Notes: generated by a model not told the origin, from the letters alone. A DNA stretch of 64,000 bases from Isoetes taiwanensis (GCA_021234155.1 JAJEKV010000022.1:4611852-4675851); one strand, 5' to 3'. Positions 1 to 10,450 are shown, counted from the stretch's first letter. Made by a program: numbers and translations.

Positions 1-129
1 ACCAGTGGGCGCAACCTCCACTCAAGAAATGGTCCCATAGCTCATCCATTCCAGGCCGCATGAATGCACTGGGGCATGCTTGCAGGCCTTCCGAGTAGCC
101 CAGGGAGGATTGGGTCCAATCATTTAAAA

Positions 130-665
130 AGCAAGCAAGGATCACCGACGGAGCAAAGAACACGGAGCGGAAGCAAGTAGCAAGTTCAAGAGCAAGCAAC
201 AAGATCAAGTAGCAGGGAGCACGGAATGAAGTAGCAAGGAACAAGGATCAAGATCAAGTAGCAAGATGCAATGAACAAGGAAGATCAAGTAGCAAGAAGA
301 TCAAGGAACAAGGAAGATCAAGGAGCAAGAAGCAAGGATCAAGATCAAGTAGCAAGGAACAAGATCAAGTAGCAAGATCAAGAGCAAGGAACAAGATCAA
401 GTAGGAAGGAGCACGGAATGAAGTAGCAAGGAACAAGGATCAAGATCAAGTAGCAAAGAGCAAGATCAAGAGCAAGGAACAAGATCAAGTAGGAAGGAGC
501 ACGAATGAAGTAGCAAGGAACAAGGATCAAGATCAAGTAGCGAAGCAATGAACAAGGAAGATCAAGTAGCAAGAAGATCAAGGAACAAGGAAGATCAAGT
601 AGCAAGAAGATCAAGGAACAAGGAATATGAAGGAGCAAGAAGCAAGGATGAAAAGTGAGAAGTGA
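130..665 (+). repeat. Purine-rich minisatellite
   Basis: Degenerate tandem array of short words such as AGCAAGGATCAAGATCAAGT, AGCAAGGAACAAGATC and AGCAAGAAGATCAAGGA. The plus strand is almost free of T. Longer blocks also repeat: the stretch near 390-450 recurs near 485-545. The opposite strand has an open frame of 107 codons (378-701), but it encodes only Leu/Pro/Ile-rich repeats and is a by-product of the composition. Confidence 0.9.
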
Positions 666-697
666 AAACAAGGTAAAAGAATTTATAGCTACTGAAT

Positions 698-739
698 CCA
701 ATAATGTTGAAGTATAATACCAATAATGTTGAAGTATCC
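698..739 (+). repeat. Two copies of a 22-bp motif
   Basis: Two adjacent copies of CCAATAATGTTGAAGTATAA plus two bases (698-719 and 720-739, the second cut short). The same motif, slightly diverged, forms a longer tandem run at 3,233-3,315 in the same orientation. Confidence 0.85.
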
Positions 740-744
740 TTTAT

Positions 745-1536
745 TATAAAGTTTTAGTGTATGTCGTGCATAAAACCCTAAAACTTTTGACGGCTCATAT
801 TACTCCTAATCAACGGTCCAGTTATGCGGGAAAAAAAAAAAAGTTTCGGCGTCTTAGGGTTCGAAAGCGGCTCTACTAGCCCTCCATAGCTCTAAGCGGA
901 CAGGGCATCTTTTCCGACTTCGTTCATACACTGGGCACCTGTGTTTTTTACCCAACCGGCAGAGGCATTAGGACTCACCTGAATCATGGAAACCTACATT
1001 TGCTTTCGACCCACGCCTTTGCATCGTCGGCTATAGCTCCCCGAAAAGGCATTAATGGGCTCTAATTTCTTTTGATTCTGCGCAGACACCGTGGTGGGCG
1101 CTTTTGCACATGGATCCTAGCTTTGAAGCGGATGTCTATGGCGGCAGATTCAATGCATGGGGGTGTATGTTTTTACGGCACTTAGGGCTCGATCTTTCAA
1201 ACCAATCGATTTTGGAAAATGAAAAACGGAACAAAAACATTACGTTAGGGTCACGTGATCGTTGATACTCCTACAATTTAAGAAATAGAAAGCTTTGGTG
1301 AGGGTGAGCTTTGATCTAATGAGTTCCCCCTGTTCTAGGTTCTATAGTTGCCTTTGAATTTTGTTTCTAGGTTCTATAGTTGCCTTTGAATTTTCTTGGC
1401 GATTGAGGAGATGACTAGGGAGTTGCAAACATGTGATAGAAGGAGATAGAAGGAGATTCCATCACAACTTGCCTTTGTATATAGTTTGGCTATCGAGAAG
1501 GAGAGATGTCTTTGTTAAACGTATTCTATGGTATAG
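745..1536. other. Non-coding interval
   Basis: No gene recognised. It contains the separately listed 32-bp duplication at 1,333-1,394, a short A-run near 830 and a 9-10 bp duplication (AGAAGGAGAT) near 1,440. Confidence 0.6.
1333..1394 (+). repeat. 32-bp tandem duplication
   Basis: TTCTAGGTTCTATAGTTGCC followed by TTTGAATTTT occurs at 1,333-1,362 and again unchanged at 1,365-1,394, a period of 32 bp. The absence of divergence suggests a recent duplication. Confidence 0.9.
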
Positions 1537-2250
1537 TTGATAAATATTACATGTCTAAACATTGTGCAAGAAATGCGCAAAAATGACAGAAAACTCTGTC
1601 GGTTTGTCAAATTTGTTCTTCAATCAGCAAATTGTGGTTGTTGTATTGAAATGGAGAGCCTCATGATTGGAAAAACAAACAAACAGCATCTGCAAGCGGT
1701 AAATCTAATTTGCATGTTGTTTTGTGATGATTATTCATTCCATTTCTTAAGTCCTCAAGTGTGGGCATATCGCTTAGTCCTTTCCCACTTCTGAGTTCTC
1801 TTGAAGTTTCATTCGGATATGTGGTGGAGGTGCTTCGCTATCCTTATGAGAGCCCTCTTGGTGTCTGTTGTTGGGCTAGCATTGGCAAAAAGTTCCACTT
1901 TGATGCTTCATTCTCTCCGAGCCAAAATACAAGAGGATCATCAGAGTTTGGAGAAGTTTGGCATGCATGGATGCCCTGTGACTTATAAAGGCCCTTTTAG
2001 GAACAATATCCGCTGCTTTCTACACGAGTTTGCCCATACTTTGCCTTCTCGCCACACGGAGTGCAGAGATGGTGTCTTCCCTTGGTCCGAAAGTACGGGT
2101 CACCATAACTTTGTTTATTCTAGAGGAAGCCCTTCAAGTCACTGAGTCCATTCGTGTGTCACAGGTCCACTACAATGCATTTGCATATTGGATGTGTCAA
2201 AATATTGGATGTGCCCATTTTGACAGCGCTTTTGCAAAGCCAAGATTCTA
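1537..2250 (+). other. Weak plus-strand open frames, unidentified
   Basis: Overlapping open frames of 75-114 codons (1,537-1,794; 1,801-2,145; 2,030-2,251) in different phases. None resembles a family I know. The run of plus-strand frames just upstream of the UPL3/4-like exon could be decayed coding sequence, or chance. Confidence 0.3.
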
Positions 2251-2330
2251 AGTTACCATTAACCATTCTTTTTACTTCAAATATTAAATCTATTTTAGAC
2301 CTAACTCTTTGAACTTTGGCTGCATATCAG

Positions 2331-2516
2331 GTTGTAGAGCATGCCTCTATGTGCCTTACACGTATTGCAGATTCCTTTGCGAATTCGGCAGAAAGAATTG
2401 ACCAACTTTGTGCTTATGATCTAATCCAGCTAATTGTAAATCTCATATCAGTTAGCAGTGCTAATGGAAGTACAGTCTCACGGACTTCTTTGAGCAGGGG
2501 AAGTAGTGCCATTTGA
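2331..2516 (+). pseudogene. UPL3/UPL4-like ubiquitin ligase exon fragment
   Basis: After an AG acceptor (TGCATATCAG, ending at 2,330) an open frame of 61 codons reads VVEHASMCLTRIADSFANSA and continues with ERIDQLCAYDLIQLIVNLIS. This matches the armadillo-repeat N-terminal region of the plant HECT-type E3 ligases UPL3/KAKTUS and UPL4, where the pattern is ASxCLTRIAEAF followed by DELCNHGLxxQxxxLIS. In those proteins the region precedes the long linker to the catalytic HECT domain and is thought to take part in substrate binding. Here the match ends in an SxxSRTSLS segment and a TGA stop at 2,514-2,516. No neighbouring UPL3 exon is visible on either side. I read it as one captured or relic exon; the residue match is good, so family assignment is fairly secure while function is not expected. 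Confidence 0.7.
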
Positions 2517-2807
2517 TGTTCAAATAATGGGTTTGCATCAAATTTGGGGATGCATCAAGTTTCTAGACAGACAAAGAAAGTAATAAGCCACATTAATTAT
2601 CAAGTTATTTCTCTGGAGGCATACTATGAGAGATAGACATTGCAAACTCTTGCTTAATGATATGTTGGTTCTCACTCACTAAACTCTTGCTTAATGCTAT
2701 GTTGGTTCTCTCTCACGGGATTCTAATTTCAAATGTTGCTTATAATGCCCCAAGGAAATATTCAATGCATGGGAATTAAACAATGCCGTCATATGTTAAA
2801 CATTTTA

Positions 2808-2903
2808 GACATGTTAGACATTCTAGACATGATATGAGGCCTTTGATCACATTCAGACATGTTAGACATTCTAGACATGATACGAGGCCTTTGATCACAT
2901 TCA
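2808..2903 (+). repeat. 48-bp tandem duplication
   Basis: Two adjacent 48-bp copies (2,808-2,855 and 2,856-2,903) beginning GACATGTTAGACATTCTAGA. They differ at one position (ATATGAGG versus ATACGAGG), so the duplication is recent. Confidence 0.9.
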
Positions 2904-3232
2904 GAACATCAAATTGAAAACAAGTAAAGAACTTATTTAGCTTGATATATTTGCGAGAATTCCCATTAGAGATGCCATATACGGATGCTCTATTATAGTA
3001 TGCCACCTCAGACGTTTATAAATTCTTTTGTGTACAACTTACCTCTATGTTTTTTCCTGTGTACAACCTACTACCCAAGTCTTTTAACTTTTCCAGATCA
3101 AAAGTTAAAATAGTTGGATTATTACTACATGTTTTTCTAATTACGACCAAAACATGTACATGATTCCAAGTTTTGCCTCATTGCGACCAAAACATTTATA
3201 GGCTCCCAACTTATGCCCAGCAACGCTGGGCA
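2904..3232. other. Non-coding interval
   Basis: AT-rich sequence without a recognisable gene. The phrase GCGACCAAAACAT is repeated near 3,143 and 3,183. Confidence 0.5.
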
Positions 3233-3315
3233 CCAATAATGCTGACGTATAATACCAATAATGCTCACGTATAATACCAATAATGCTGAAGTATTATACC
3301 AATAATTCTATAACG
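3233..3315 (+). repeat. Four-copy 22-bp tandem repeat
   Basis: Copies start at 3,233, 3,255, 3,277 and 3,299 (last one partial), consensus CCAATAATGCTGACGTATAA plus two bases. It is the same family as the pair at 698-739, about 2.5 kb upstream. Each copy contains an ACGT or AAGT core, as found in some plant promoter elements. Confidence 0.9.
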
Positions 3316-3317
3316 AC

Positions 3318-3324
3318 TATAAAA
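3318..3324 (+). promoter_or_regulatory. Possible TATA box below the 22-bp repeats
   Basis: TATAAAA directly downstream of the tandem repeats and 35 bp before an ATG at 3,359. The arrangement looks like a plant core promoter, but the leader would be only a few bases long if that ATG were used. A second TATAAAA-like string is absent from the 698 copy, which is followed by TTATTATAAAG. Confidence 0.25.
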
Positions 3325-3358
3325 GCAGCTCCATTCGGTAAGTCATTCATCTCCCATC

Positions 3359-3562
3359 ATGGCTTATAATATTTATGATGATCGGTTTGAGACCATTCTT
3401 TGCTCCATGAGCTACAATGATATTAATCGCTGCATGATACGTAAAGGTGTTAAGTGGATCCTTACTTACAATCCAAAGCGTAAGGTCGTGAGTGTGATTG
3501 CCCCTACTTACTCGTGTTGTGATCCATCTTCTTTGGGTTCCCGGCGCCATGCCTCGAAATGA
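3359..3562 (+). CDS. Hypothetical 67-codon open frame
   Basis: ATG at 3,359 to a TGA at 3,560-3,562. The product begins MAYNIYDDRFETILCSMSYN and has no family resemblance that I can name. The opposite strand is open over almost the same interval, which weakens the case for either. The only support is its position just below a TATA-like sequence and tandem repeats. I list it as a possible small gene with low confidence. Confidence 0.15.
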   Translation: MAYNIYDDRFETILCSMSYNDINRCMIRKGVKWILTYNPKRKVVSVIAPTYSCCDPSSLGSRRHASK

Positions 3563-4106
3563 ATGCGATCACAATAGCGTGGATTGATGATGAGTGAATC
3601 ATCGACTCTATAATGCCATCAATAATATGTGCATCTAAATTATATGTATGCCATCAATAATGTGTGCATCGATGTAATGATGTGTATTAAACACCTATTA
3701 TAATAGATGTAAGGATGTTAGTATAAGCATAAATTAGGATGTATCGACAACGTATTAATTGTCCAAAATGCTTAAGTATTATAGCAAAAAGAAATTACAT
3801 ACATGATTATCGAGAACATGACCTAGATTGAGAGCTTTTAGCTAATGCTATGTCCCCCACATGTCAACAATGTATTTTGGAATCAACAGTCTTCTCTTTT
3901 GCCATTTGCATCCCATGCATAATGTATGGCATCTAACTTCTCATACCTTGATGGATCTGATGGATTGGGTCGCCAACGTTTAGTTAAGCAACCTCAGATA
4001 GTCACGCGACCAATGGGCATCCACCATGATACATAAATGTGACCATAATTGGTAGACTCGGATCTAGGATGGCATCTTCTTCTCAAAGCCCAACCACGTT
4101 GGAGTT
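3563..4106. other. Non-coding interval
   Basis: AT-rich sequence downstream of the DUF7869-type gene. A CATCAATAATRTGTGCATC phrase occurs twice (near 3,615 and 3,653). No gene recognised. Confidence 0.5.
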
Positions 4107-5807
4107 TCATCGCCTCCGTGTCCGGACTAAAACAAACATACCTTTCGTAACATGTGCATGAGGATCGAACTCATCCATAGGCAACACCGGGCCCCATCCG
4201 GCGGCCCACAATATGTAGGCAAAGGTCTTACAAGCACAGGCTTCTTCGACCTCCGGAGTAAATGCACGACTTGTAGAGGTTCTTGCCTTGTACGCAAACC
4301 AAAAGTTATCATTTTGAGGTCGTCCCCGAGATACATCTTCCAAACACAAAAGAATCTCGTTCCAAAGAATCCATAGTTGCTTTGTAATCGTCGTTTGCAA
4401 ACACACTATCTTCCCTGATTTTTGCGAAGGAATTCCATAATGCTATGTACTTGCGATCTTTGTCGCCAGCCGCGGAGATCTTTCAATGTCTTCCTTGGAG
4501 GGATATTTTTAGGCACCCCTCGTTGGTAACGCTGGCTCACCATTTTCATCCTCCTTCCACATTCTTATTCCATTTTCTCGAATCCACTCTTTATGGGTTG
4601 GCCGCATCTTATATTGCATAATGGGCCATTTCCCATCCATTTTAAATCGGAATAGCAATGGCTCCCAGATGGCTGTTAGGACGTTGGCCCTTATCAGGGA
4701 TATATCCCTTGACAAAGCCTTTCCAATCTGGAACTTCATCCACAAAATATGGAATGAGAGACTTTGCATTGCACTTGCTAAACAAGTAAAGCAACTCTGC
4801 AAAGTTAGAGCATCCGATGAACTCATTAACGCCGAAAGTTCCCAAACAATGCATCAATATCGTCATGAGTGTGCCCAACCATCATGAAGCCAACCTGAAT
4901 CTCATCGAATACCTTAAGCCATGTCAAATAAGAGAGGTAGGAGAACACATATCTATTTTTATTTTGACCCGATGCATTATCCAACTGTAAGTAGAGATTT
5001 CGAGGAAGAGGATTGAAGCCTTCTAAGTTGGCACTAGAAGATGAAGGCATCTTCTCTTGTGTCTGCACTAGCTTATGTTGCAGTGGTCGAGTATCTTTTA
5101 GGGCTTGCATCAATTTGCAATCTGTAGTTCTGCTTCCACACAAATCACCACACTTGTCTTCTTCCCAAGAACTCAAGATAGTGTAGGATCCTAGAAAGTG
5201 ATCCAACATGAAAGTTTGAGTCATCCTTCCAAAGATCAAGAGAGAAATGGCCATAAGCCCGTCCACCATGACCATGTGTCAATGCTCCTGTCAAGCTGCT
5301 CTTCAAGCGATCTCCTCTCCAAACAGACTTTGCGAGATGGTGACTTCTTGGTGTGAGTGTTTTGACCTGATCCATCTTATCATGTATTATGCAGAGGTGA
5401 CTTTCTGGCGAACGATGTGATAATGCACGCCAATGCCAATATTGACTCCTACAGGAACGTTGTTCCAACATATGTGCCCGCCGTTGAATTGAAAGGTTGC
5501 GCCTCTCCCTTATATCTTTTGTTCTTTCCAATTTCTGCTTGATGACTACACATATGTTACACTTGGAGAATGCTGTATTTTTTGCTATGCTGACGTCTGG
5601 AAACTCTTTCTTCCAAATATTGTAAAAAGAGGGCAAGGTTACACTCTTTCCTGTCAATTCTTCCACCACAGCGCCCACCTCCTTATGTATGCTCTTCTTA
5701 TTAAGGATGGAAGGAAGTTTGCGAACATTCTCCCTTATATCATCCTTTCCTTTTTTGCTTCTATGTGGAATGCTCTCTGCATTCTCACTAATGAAGGTAT
5801 CAAGCAC
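4107..5807 (-). pseudogene. DUF7869-type transposase-like gene, frameshifted
   Basis: Minus-strand coding region that resembles the transposon-encoded proteins annotated with DUF7869, a presumed RNase H-fold nuclease domain known from oomycetes, animals and seed-free plants. In reading order: a FYNIWKKEFPDV segment; a cysteine pair, FSKCNICVV; a charged helix rich in Arg; HDKMDQVKTLTPR (MDQ codons at 5,367-5,375); then SLTGALTHGHGGRAYGHFSL; then LYLQLDNASGQNKN with a candidate catalytic Asp at 4,979-4,981; then VGHTHDDIDALFG near 4,860; and finally DEVPDWKGFVKGYI. The reading frame changes at least twice (between 5,275 and 5,145, and near 4,840). Beyond 4,640 the C-terminal part is spread over two frames down to about 4,107. 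Acidic and His residues expected for a DDE-like site are present. Terminal repeats were not found. Family assignment is from motif memory; activity is unlikely in the sequence as given. Confidence 0.65.
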
Positions 5808-5904
5808 ACTTTTACGTAGCTAGTGTCACGATCTGAGGCTTCTTAGAGCACAGATTACCATGCTCCGCCCGCTTTTCCACCTAACTCCGAACCTCTTCCT
5901 CCAA

Positions 5905-6850
5905 CTATAAAACGTAGTGAGCAACTCCTAAAGCCACGCCATGCGCGAGATTGACACCTCCACCTACTGCACCACTACTTTCGCCTCGATCGCCTGTATA
6001 AGTTACACTCAACACATCAAAAAACAAAGCGTAATCCCGGCACCGCTTGATTGAGAATAAAATTCTTTTCTTAAGGCACATACTTGTTTTTGTCGGCTCA
6101 GTTTTTTGATACATTAGCCCTTGCAAACATGTTGATTTTAGATCACTCTTAATTGCCTTGGAAGCGCACATCCTCTCCTCCTTGCCATCCCCCTTTGGTT
6201 CCCTCCCCACCCTCTTCACATATGTATATTTCCTTTTCCTCTTGAATTGCTTCTCAACATCGCCTTCCAAGCACTCAACTTCTAAATCATCATGTTCGAG
6301 AGCAGCAAGAGCTTGTAAATGTTGTGAAACTGTCCTACCATCATGAAGCAAAACAAAGATGGGTCTCCCGAGTGTTACTAGACTATTAGGTATAGGCCTC
6401 TCAGACAAGCATGACATGACCTGATATTTTGGTTTCCCGTTGATCTATTATGTTACCCACGAAAAGCCCGACCTTTGATACACCCAAGAACTCATCGCCT
6501 ATAGCATCCCGAGGATCACTAAAGACTATATTCGCCCTCGAATATTTAGATCCGGCAGGAGTGAAGAATGTAGCATGGCAAACCTAGTAGATCTGTTCGA
6601 GTAGTAGATCGCCTCATCTTCGTGCTTAAACAACCCCGAGACCAAGACGGGCAGCTAGATTCTCATGACCTCCAATCTCCTCTACTATCTCGCCTTCTTC
6701 ATTTGTTGTGTCAGTGTTGCTTGGTTCACCACGAAGGAGCAAGTGAAACCGATGTCCGTGACTCACGACGGATGGACTACTAGATGAATCCTCTTGTGAA
6801 GAGGGCAAATTGAGGGATCTCAAGACGATCTTCACTTGAGGGCCACTCAT
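5905..6850 (-). pseudogene. Possible N-terminal part of the DUF7869 element
   Basis: Two minus-strand open frames (5,905-6,417, 170 codons; 6,626-6,850, 74 codons) lie just upstream of the transposase-like gene in the same orientation. The first has a basic tract (FKRKRKYTYVKRVGREPKGD). The second is Ser/Glu-rich with an acidic patch (TTNEEGEIVEEIGG). DUF7869 proteins usually have several hundred residues before the conserved domain, so these could be that part. There is no motif that proves it. Confidence 0.3.
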
Positions 6851-7231
6851 TTGGTTTTACATCCCTCTTAGGCCACTGAATGAATGTGCCTACTGCTTCA
6901 CCAATGTTATCCGCCCCTCAGGGGACCGAAGCTCTGCCGATGGGATCACGGACTCAGGACCTCAATTGCTACATTTGAAGGATCTATTTCCTTCCCATGA
7001 AGAGTGGTTCTATTCAAAATATGTCCCCGCAACAATTGTCCCTCCGACCCTAATAGGTTGTACAGGGAAAATTAAACCTGTTTCAATCAAGCAAGGCGAC
7101 ACTTTTTCGAACATATGAAATAGAGGAAAATAAGCAAAAATAAGTTTAAAATGGCTTATTTAGTACAAATGTATAAATTTTGGTCCAAATTTGGAGCTAA
7201 ATGAAAGCATGGCGCCATTTGGTGTAACGGT
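6851..7231. other. Non-coding interval
   Basis: No gene recognised. The right part begins to show the AAATGGC words that dominate the next 4 kb. Confidence 0.5.
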
Positions 7232-7420
7232 GAACACTTGGATCAAATGATGCCATGGCGCTTATTTAGTCGAATGTTTTGGATCAAATGGCGCCATGCC
7301 ATTTGATCCAAATTCACACCTATGGCACATTCATAGGTGTGAATTTGGATCAAATGGCTTATGGCTTCATTTGATCCAAACACTATTTTCGACTAAATGG
7401 CCATGGCCCATTTGATCCAA
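7232..7420. repeat. Cluster of TTGGATCAAATGGC sites in alternating orientation
   Basis: The 12-14 bp word TTGGATCAAATGGC or its complement occurs six times within 190 bp: forward near 7,238, 7,279 and 7,345, reverse at 7,298, 7,368 and 7,408. Every adjacent forward/reverse pair can form a hairpin. No coding frame crosses it. Confidence 0.85.
7298..7358. repeat. Perfect 27-bp inverted repeat with 7-bp loop
   Basis: Left arm 7,298-7,324 starts GCCATTTGATCCAAATTCAC; right arm 7,332-7,358 is its exact complement; the loop is GCACATT. All 27 pairs match. The length and symmetry are far beyond chance and fit a MITE-like hairpin or a small-RNA precursor. Confidence 0.9.
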
Positions 7421-8292
7421 CACCATTTCCACCAAATGGCTTAACTCCATCACAAAATCTACACGAGGTGCCTATGTTATGCATTCTTGCTCCCATTGTT
7501 GTATATGTGTCAATAAGAGCAGCATGCATAACATGGGCACCCCATGCCAACTTTGCAATTGAAACCAAGGTTCCGTGGTCCTAGCAAAAGATTAATGTCG
7601 GCATTTGAACACTCTATACACATGGCAAAGAATAGAAAACGTAATTTATACCGTAAAATTGATGGACTTACTTGATATTAGATAGATCCATAGTGGTATG
7701 TCCCGCAGCCAGTAGATAGAACAGAAAATGAAGCTGATCCCCCAGATATATTGGCGTAAGAATGCTTCGCAAGAAGAGCCAAGAAGAAAGCGCCAAGAAA
7801 GATTCTTAGAAGAAGAAGGAGGATTCGCCAAGAAGAAAAAGCCAAGAATCACCCGGGATTTCGTGGCCTAAGAAGAAAGCGCTCGACAAAGACGATGCGC
7901 CTTTGCAAAGTTTCACTTAGGGCGCTCGAGAAAGAAGCGCTTTATGCGAGCGGCAAAGACTAACAGTGGATCAGGATTTAACTGCGGCACGAAAAAACGC
8001 CCTGGCCGTGGCATGGTCGCATTAAGGGGAGCACGGCGCAAAGAGGGAGCTTTAAAGGCAAAGTACAATTTTCAAAACGACGATTCAAATTTGATAAAAA
8101 AAGCCAAATTTCAATATACCAAGTGGAATTTTGACTTTTATGTTAATTATGCGGCGGGCGGAATTTTGAATTTTATGTTCAAATTTGGGCTGTGGGCGTT
8201 AAGGGGAAATATTCAATTTCAAAATTGAATTGTAGGCGAACATAGGCGCTGGGCGCGGGCATGCGGGAGTGGGTGGCTGGGCGGGCATGGGC
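7421..8292. other. Interval without recognised gene
   Basis: Includes a GCCAAGAAGAAAGCGCC-type degenerate repeat at about 7,770-7,890 and a 94-codon plus-strand frame (7,944-8,228) with no family resemblance. Composition turns GC-rich after 8,230. Confidence 0.4.
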
Positions 8293-8332
8293 GGCTGGAC
8301 GCGGCAGACGCTGGCTGGACGCGGCAGACGCG
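8293..8332 (+). repeat. 20-bp perfect tandem duplication
   Basis: GGCTGGACGCGGCAGACGCT (8,293-8,312) is followed directly by a near-identical copy (8,313-8,332). The surrounding 8,250-8,400 is rich in GGGCATGGGCG and GCTGGACG words, a GC-rich degenerate minisatellite. Confidence 0.85.
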
Positions 8333-8735
8333 AGGGCGTGGCATTTCGGCGGGCATGGGCGCTGGACGCCACGGGCATGAGCGCTGGACGGCGATGGGCC
8401 CCTGAGTTGGCCTTTGTTTTTAAGGAAGCTTCTCATTTAGCTTCATTCGTTTTGATTCGGCTCCCGGCCTCGACCTTAGCGCCCGGCCAGTGCCTAGCGC
8501 CCTAGCGCTGGCAGCGCCTAAAGCAACCCTTTTTCATCTTTTCGGTGATTTAAAGCCCATTTCCCCTTTTCCACCCCGCCTCAACACATCTAGATTACAC
8601 ACGGTTTTGGCGGACCAAATTCAAAGCGCGCCAAAATGAAATGGACAATTACGGAGCTCAACAAAATGTGGAGGCGAAGCTAGCTTACCTCAAAGGACAG
8701 GTATATAGATCTACTTGCATTGTTTGTTTGGGCTA

Positions 8736-8975
8736 AATGGCGCCACCGCTATTTAGATGCCCGGTAACCACTTTAGGGTCTTATAGTTGACAAATGGCCA
8801 TGGCCATTTGGATGATTGAGTGCACTTTAGGAGTCTTAGCTTACTTTAGGATGCCCGGTAGCTTGCTCCACGGTCTTAAATTGCTACTAAATGGCGCCAT
8901 GGCCATTTGATGTCTTTTAGCTTACCATAGGGTCTTGTTGTTGGCAAATGGCCCATGGCGCCATTTTTATCTCAA
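8736..8975. repeat. Three-copy degenerate repeat, each with a palindrome
   Basis: Phrases GATGCCCGGTA, GGTCTTA/GGGTCTT and a palindrome recur three times. The palindromes are CAAATGGCCATGGCCATTTG (8,791-8,810, perfect) and two imperfect relatives near 8,889-8,908 and 8,946-8,966. No gene is visible. Confidence 0.75.
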
Positions 8976-9019
8976 GGCCCATCCTTTTAACACTAATGGA
9001 GGCAATGCGATATGTATTC

Positions 9020-9475
9020 TTATTCTATGTCGCGGGTGCCTCGACCCGCCGGAGCCACTCTCCTTCCAACCATCTTCTGCGAATATTTGAAAGGGAGGGG
9101 CTCTGACCGGCTCGAGGCACCCGCGACTCGCCAAACGCAGGGAAATGCATTCAGATCGCTTCCATTTGCTTATGCATCGAACTCGGATGCAAATGGCGCC
9201 ATGGCGCCATTTGCCTAGTCATCCGGTCTGCTCGCTTGTTCTCATTGTGTTATCTCCTACGGTTCATGAGGGGCCTCCACCTGGGCCCGATCCACTCCCT
9301 TCGAACCATCTTCCCTCGAATATTAAGGGGAGTGGTTTTGACCGGTGGGAGGCCTCTTCGACCAAACGCAGGATAGGCATACGACGCCTCCGTGCTTTAT
9401 GCATCGATCGATACAAATGGCGCCATCACCCGCCATTTGCCAACCACAACCTATTGTCCGGCCCCGCTTGTTCAA
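9020..9475 (+). repeat. Tandem duplication of a 240-bp hairpin unit
   Basis: Two diverged copies (about 9,029-9,240 and 9,265-9,475) share, in order, a long imperfect hairpin, the loop phrase AACCATCTTC, CCAAACGCAGG, ATGCATCGA, an AAATGGCGCCAT palindrome and a CCGCTTGTTC tail. In copy 1 the hairpin base is a perfect 16-bp stem (9,029-9,044 with 9,112-9,127). In copy 2 the arms (near 9,270-9,282 and 9,344-9,357) still pair although their sequence has changed. Confidence 0.8.
9189..9214. repeat. Perfect 26-bp palindrome
   Basis: GCAAATGGCGCCATGGCGCC followed by ATTTGC reads the same on both strands over 26 bp. It lies inside copy 1 of the 9.0-9.5 kb duplication; the matching place in copy 2 (near 9,414-9,441) is a decayed version. 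Confidence 0.95.
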
Positions 9476-10209
9476 ACCATTTACCGATGCCTCTTTGTTG
9501 CCGGATGCCTCTTTGTTGCAGCTATCTTACGCGGCGGAAACACAATTTCAATCCACCGCACTATGATGCCGATAGACAGTACTGGTGCATGGAAGTACGC
9601 GTGAGCCCTCTACTGCTACAGGCTCTAAAGGAGATCAGAAGAGAGCTCTGCCTCCTTATAGGGGAGACAGACATGTAAACAAATTGCATTTACCAGCCAG
9701 GTATCTTGGTCCAAATGAAGTTGGTTGTCAAGAGCGTCATGAGGATTGGATCCGTGGTCTGTGAAGATACTTTGAAGCGTAGAATAATTGTGTACTATGT
9801 GGACTGGAAGTTTTATGATCCCACTTTGATGTCTCGCTAGCATTGCAAATGTAGCTGGTTCTAAAAAAGAAGCAAGGTCGTATACGGCCGGCCGTGATTA
9901 AACAAAATTTGAAGAAGCCGACATCAAAGGTCCACAAGAAATCTTGAGGGGCTTTATGATTCTTCGCAATCGGATGAACGAGTCGAAAAAACTCGCCTTC
10001 ATTCGTTGTCAAGGCAATAGCCCAAAGAGAAACTACCCGCCATTGTGGACACGGCCCGCTAAAACAAAGGAGCAAGAAGAAGACAAGACAACCTAGGGAT
10101 ACACCTCAGCCCGACAAAAGACTCCTCATCTTCTACTCGAGGATGTCCAGAACCGGAGGAAGGAAAGGCGCAAGGCAAGAGGAAAGTTAAGAGAAAGGAT
10201 CACAAAGAT
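9476..10209. other. Interval without recognised gene
   Basis: Short frames on both strands, none recognisable. It may be the 5' part of the degraded coding region that becomes clearer after 10.2 kb. Confidence 0.4.
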
Positions 10210-10450
10210 CCGTGATATGGAAAAGAAGGAAAAGAAACAATCTAAAAGAAAAGGAAGAGAAGGAAAAGGAAGAGAAGGAAAAGGAAGAGAAGGAAAAGAA
10301 AGAGAAGGAAAAGAAAGAGAAGGAAGATAAAGAAAAGAGGGAAAAGAAGGAAAAAGAAAAGGGCAAGGAAAGAAAAGGATAGGGAAGGCAAGGGGCGAAG
10401 GAAGGAAAGGCGACACAGAAACGGAGGGAAAGGAAGTGGAGACAGAGGAA
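10210..10450 (+). repeat. Purine-rich repeat coding for Lys/Glu
   Basis: Repeats of GGAAAAGGAAGAGAAG-type words. On the plus strand one frame reads as KEKEEKEKEEKEKKEKEKKE, a charged helix or coiled-coil composition, and continues into the degraded coding region at 10.8 kb. The Phe/Ser/Pro-rich frames on the minus strand are by-products of the same composition. Confidence 0.7.

Noticed and set aside
378-701. 107-codon minus-strand frame at the left end
   Set aside because: Encodes only repeats of Leu/Pro/Ile words from the purine-rich minisatellite.
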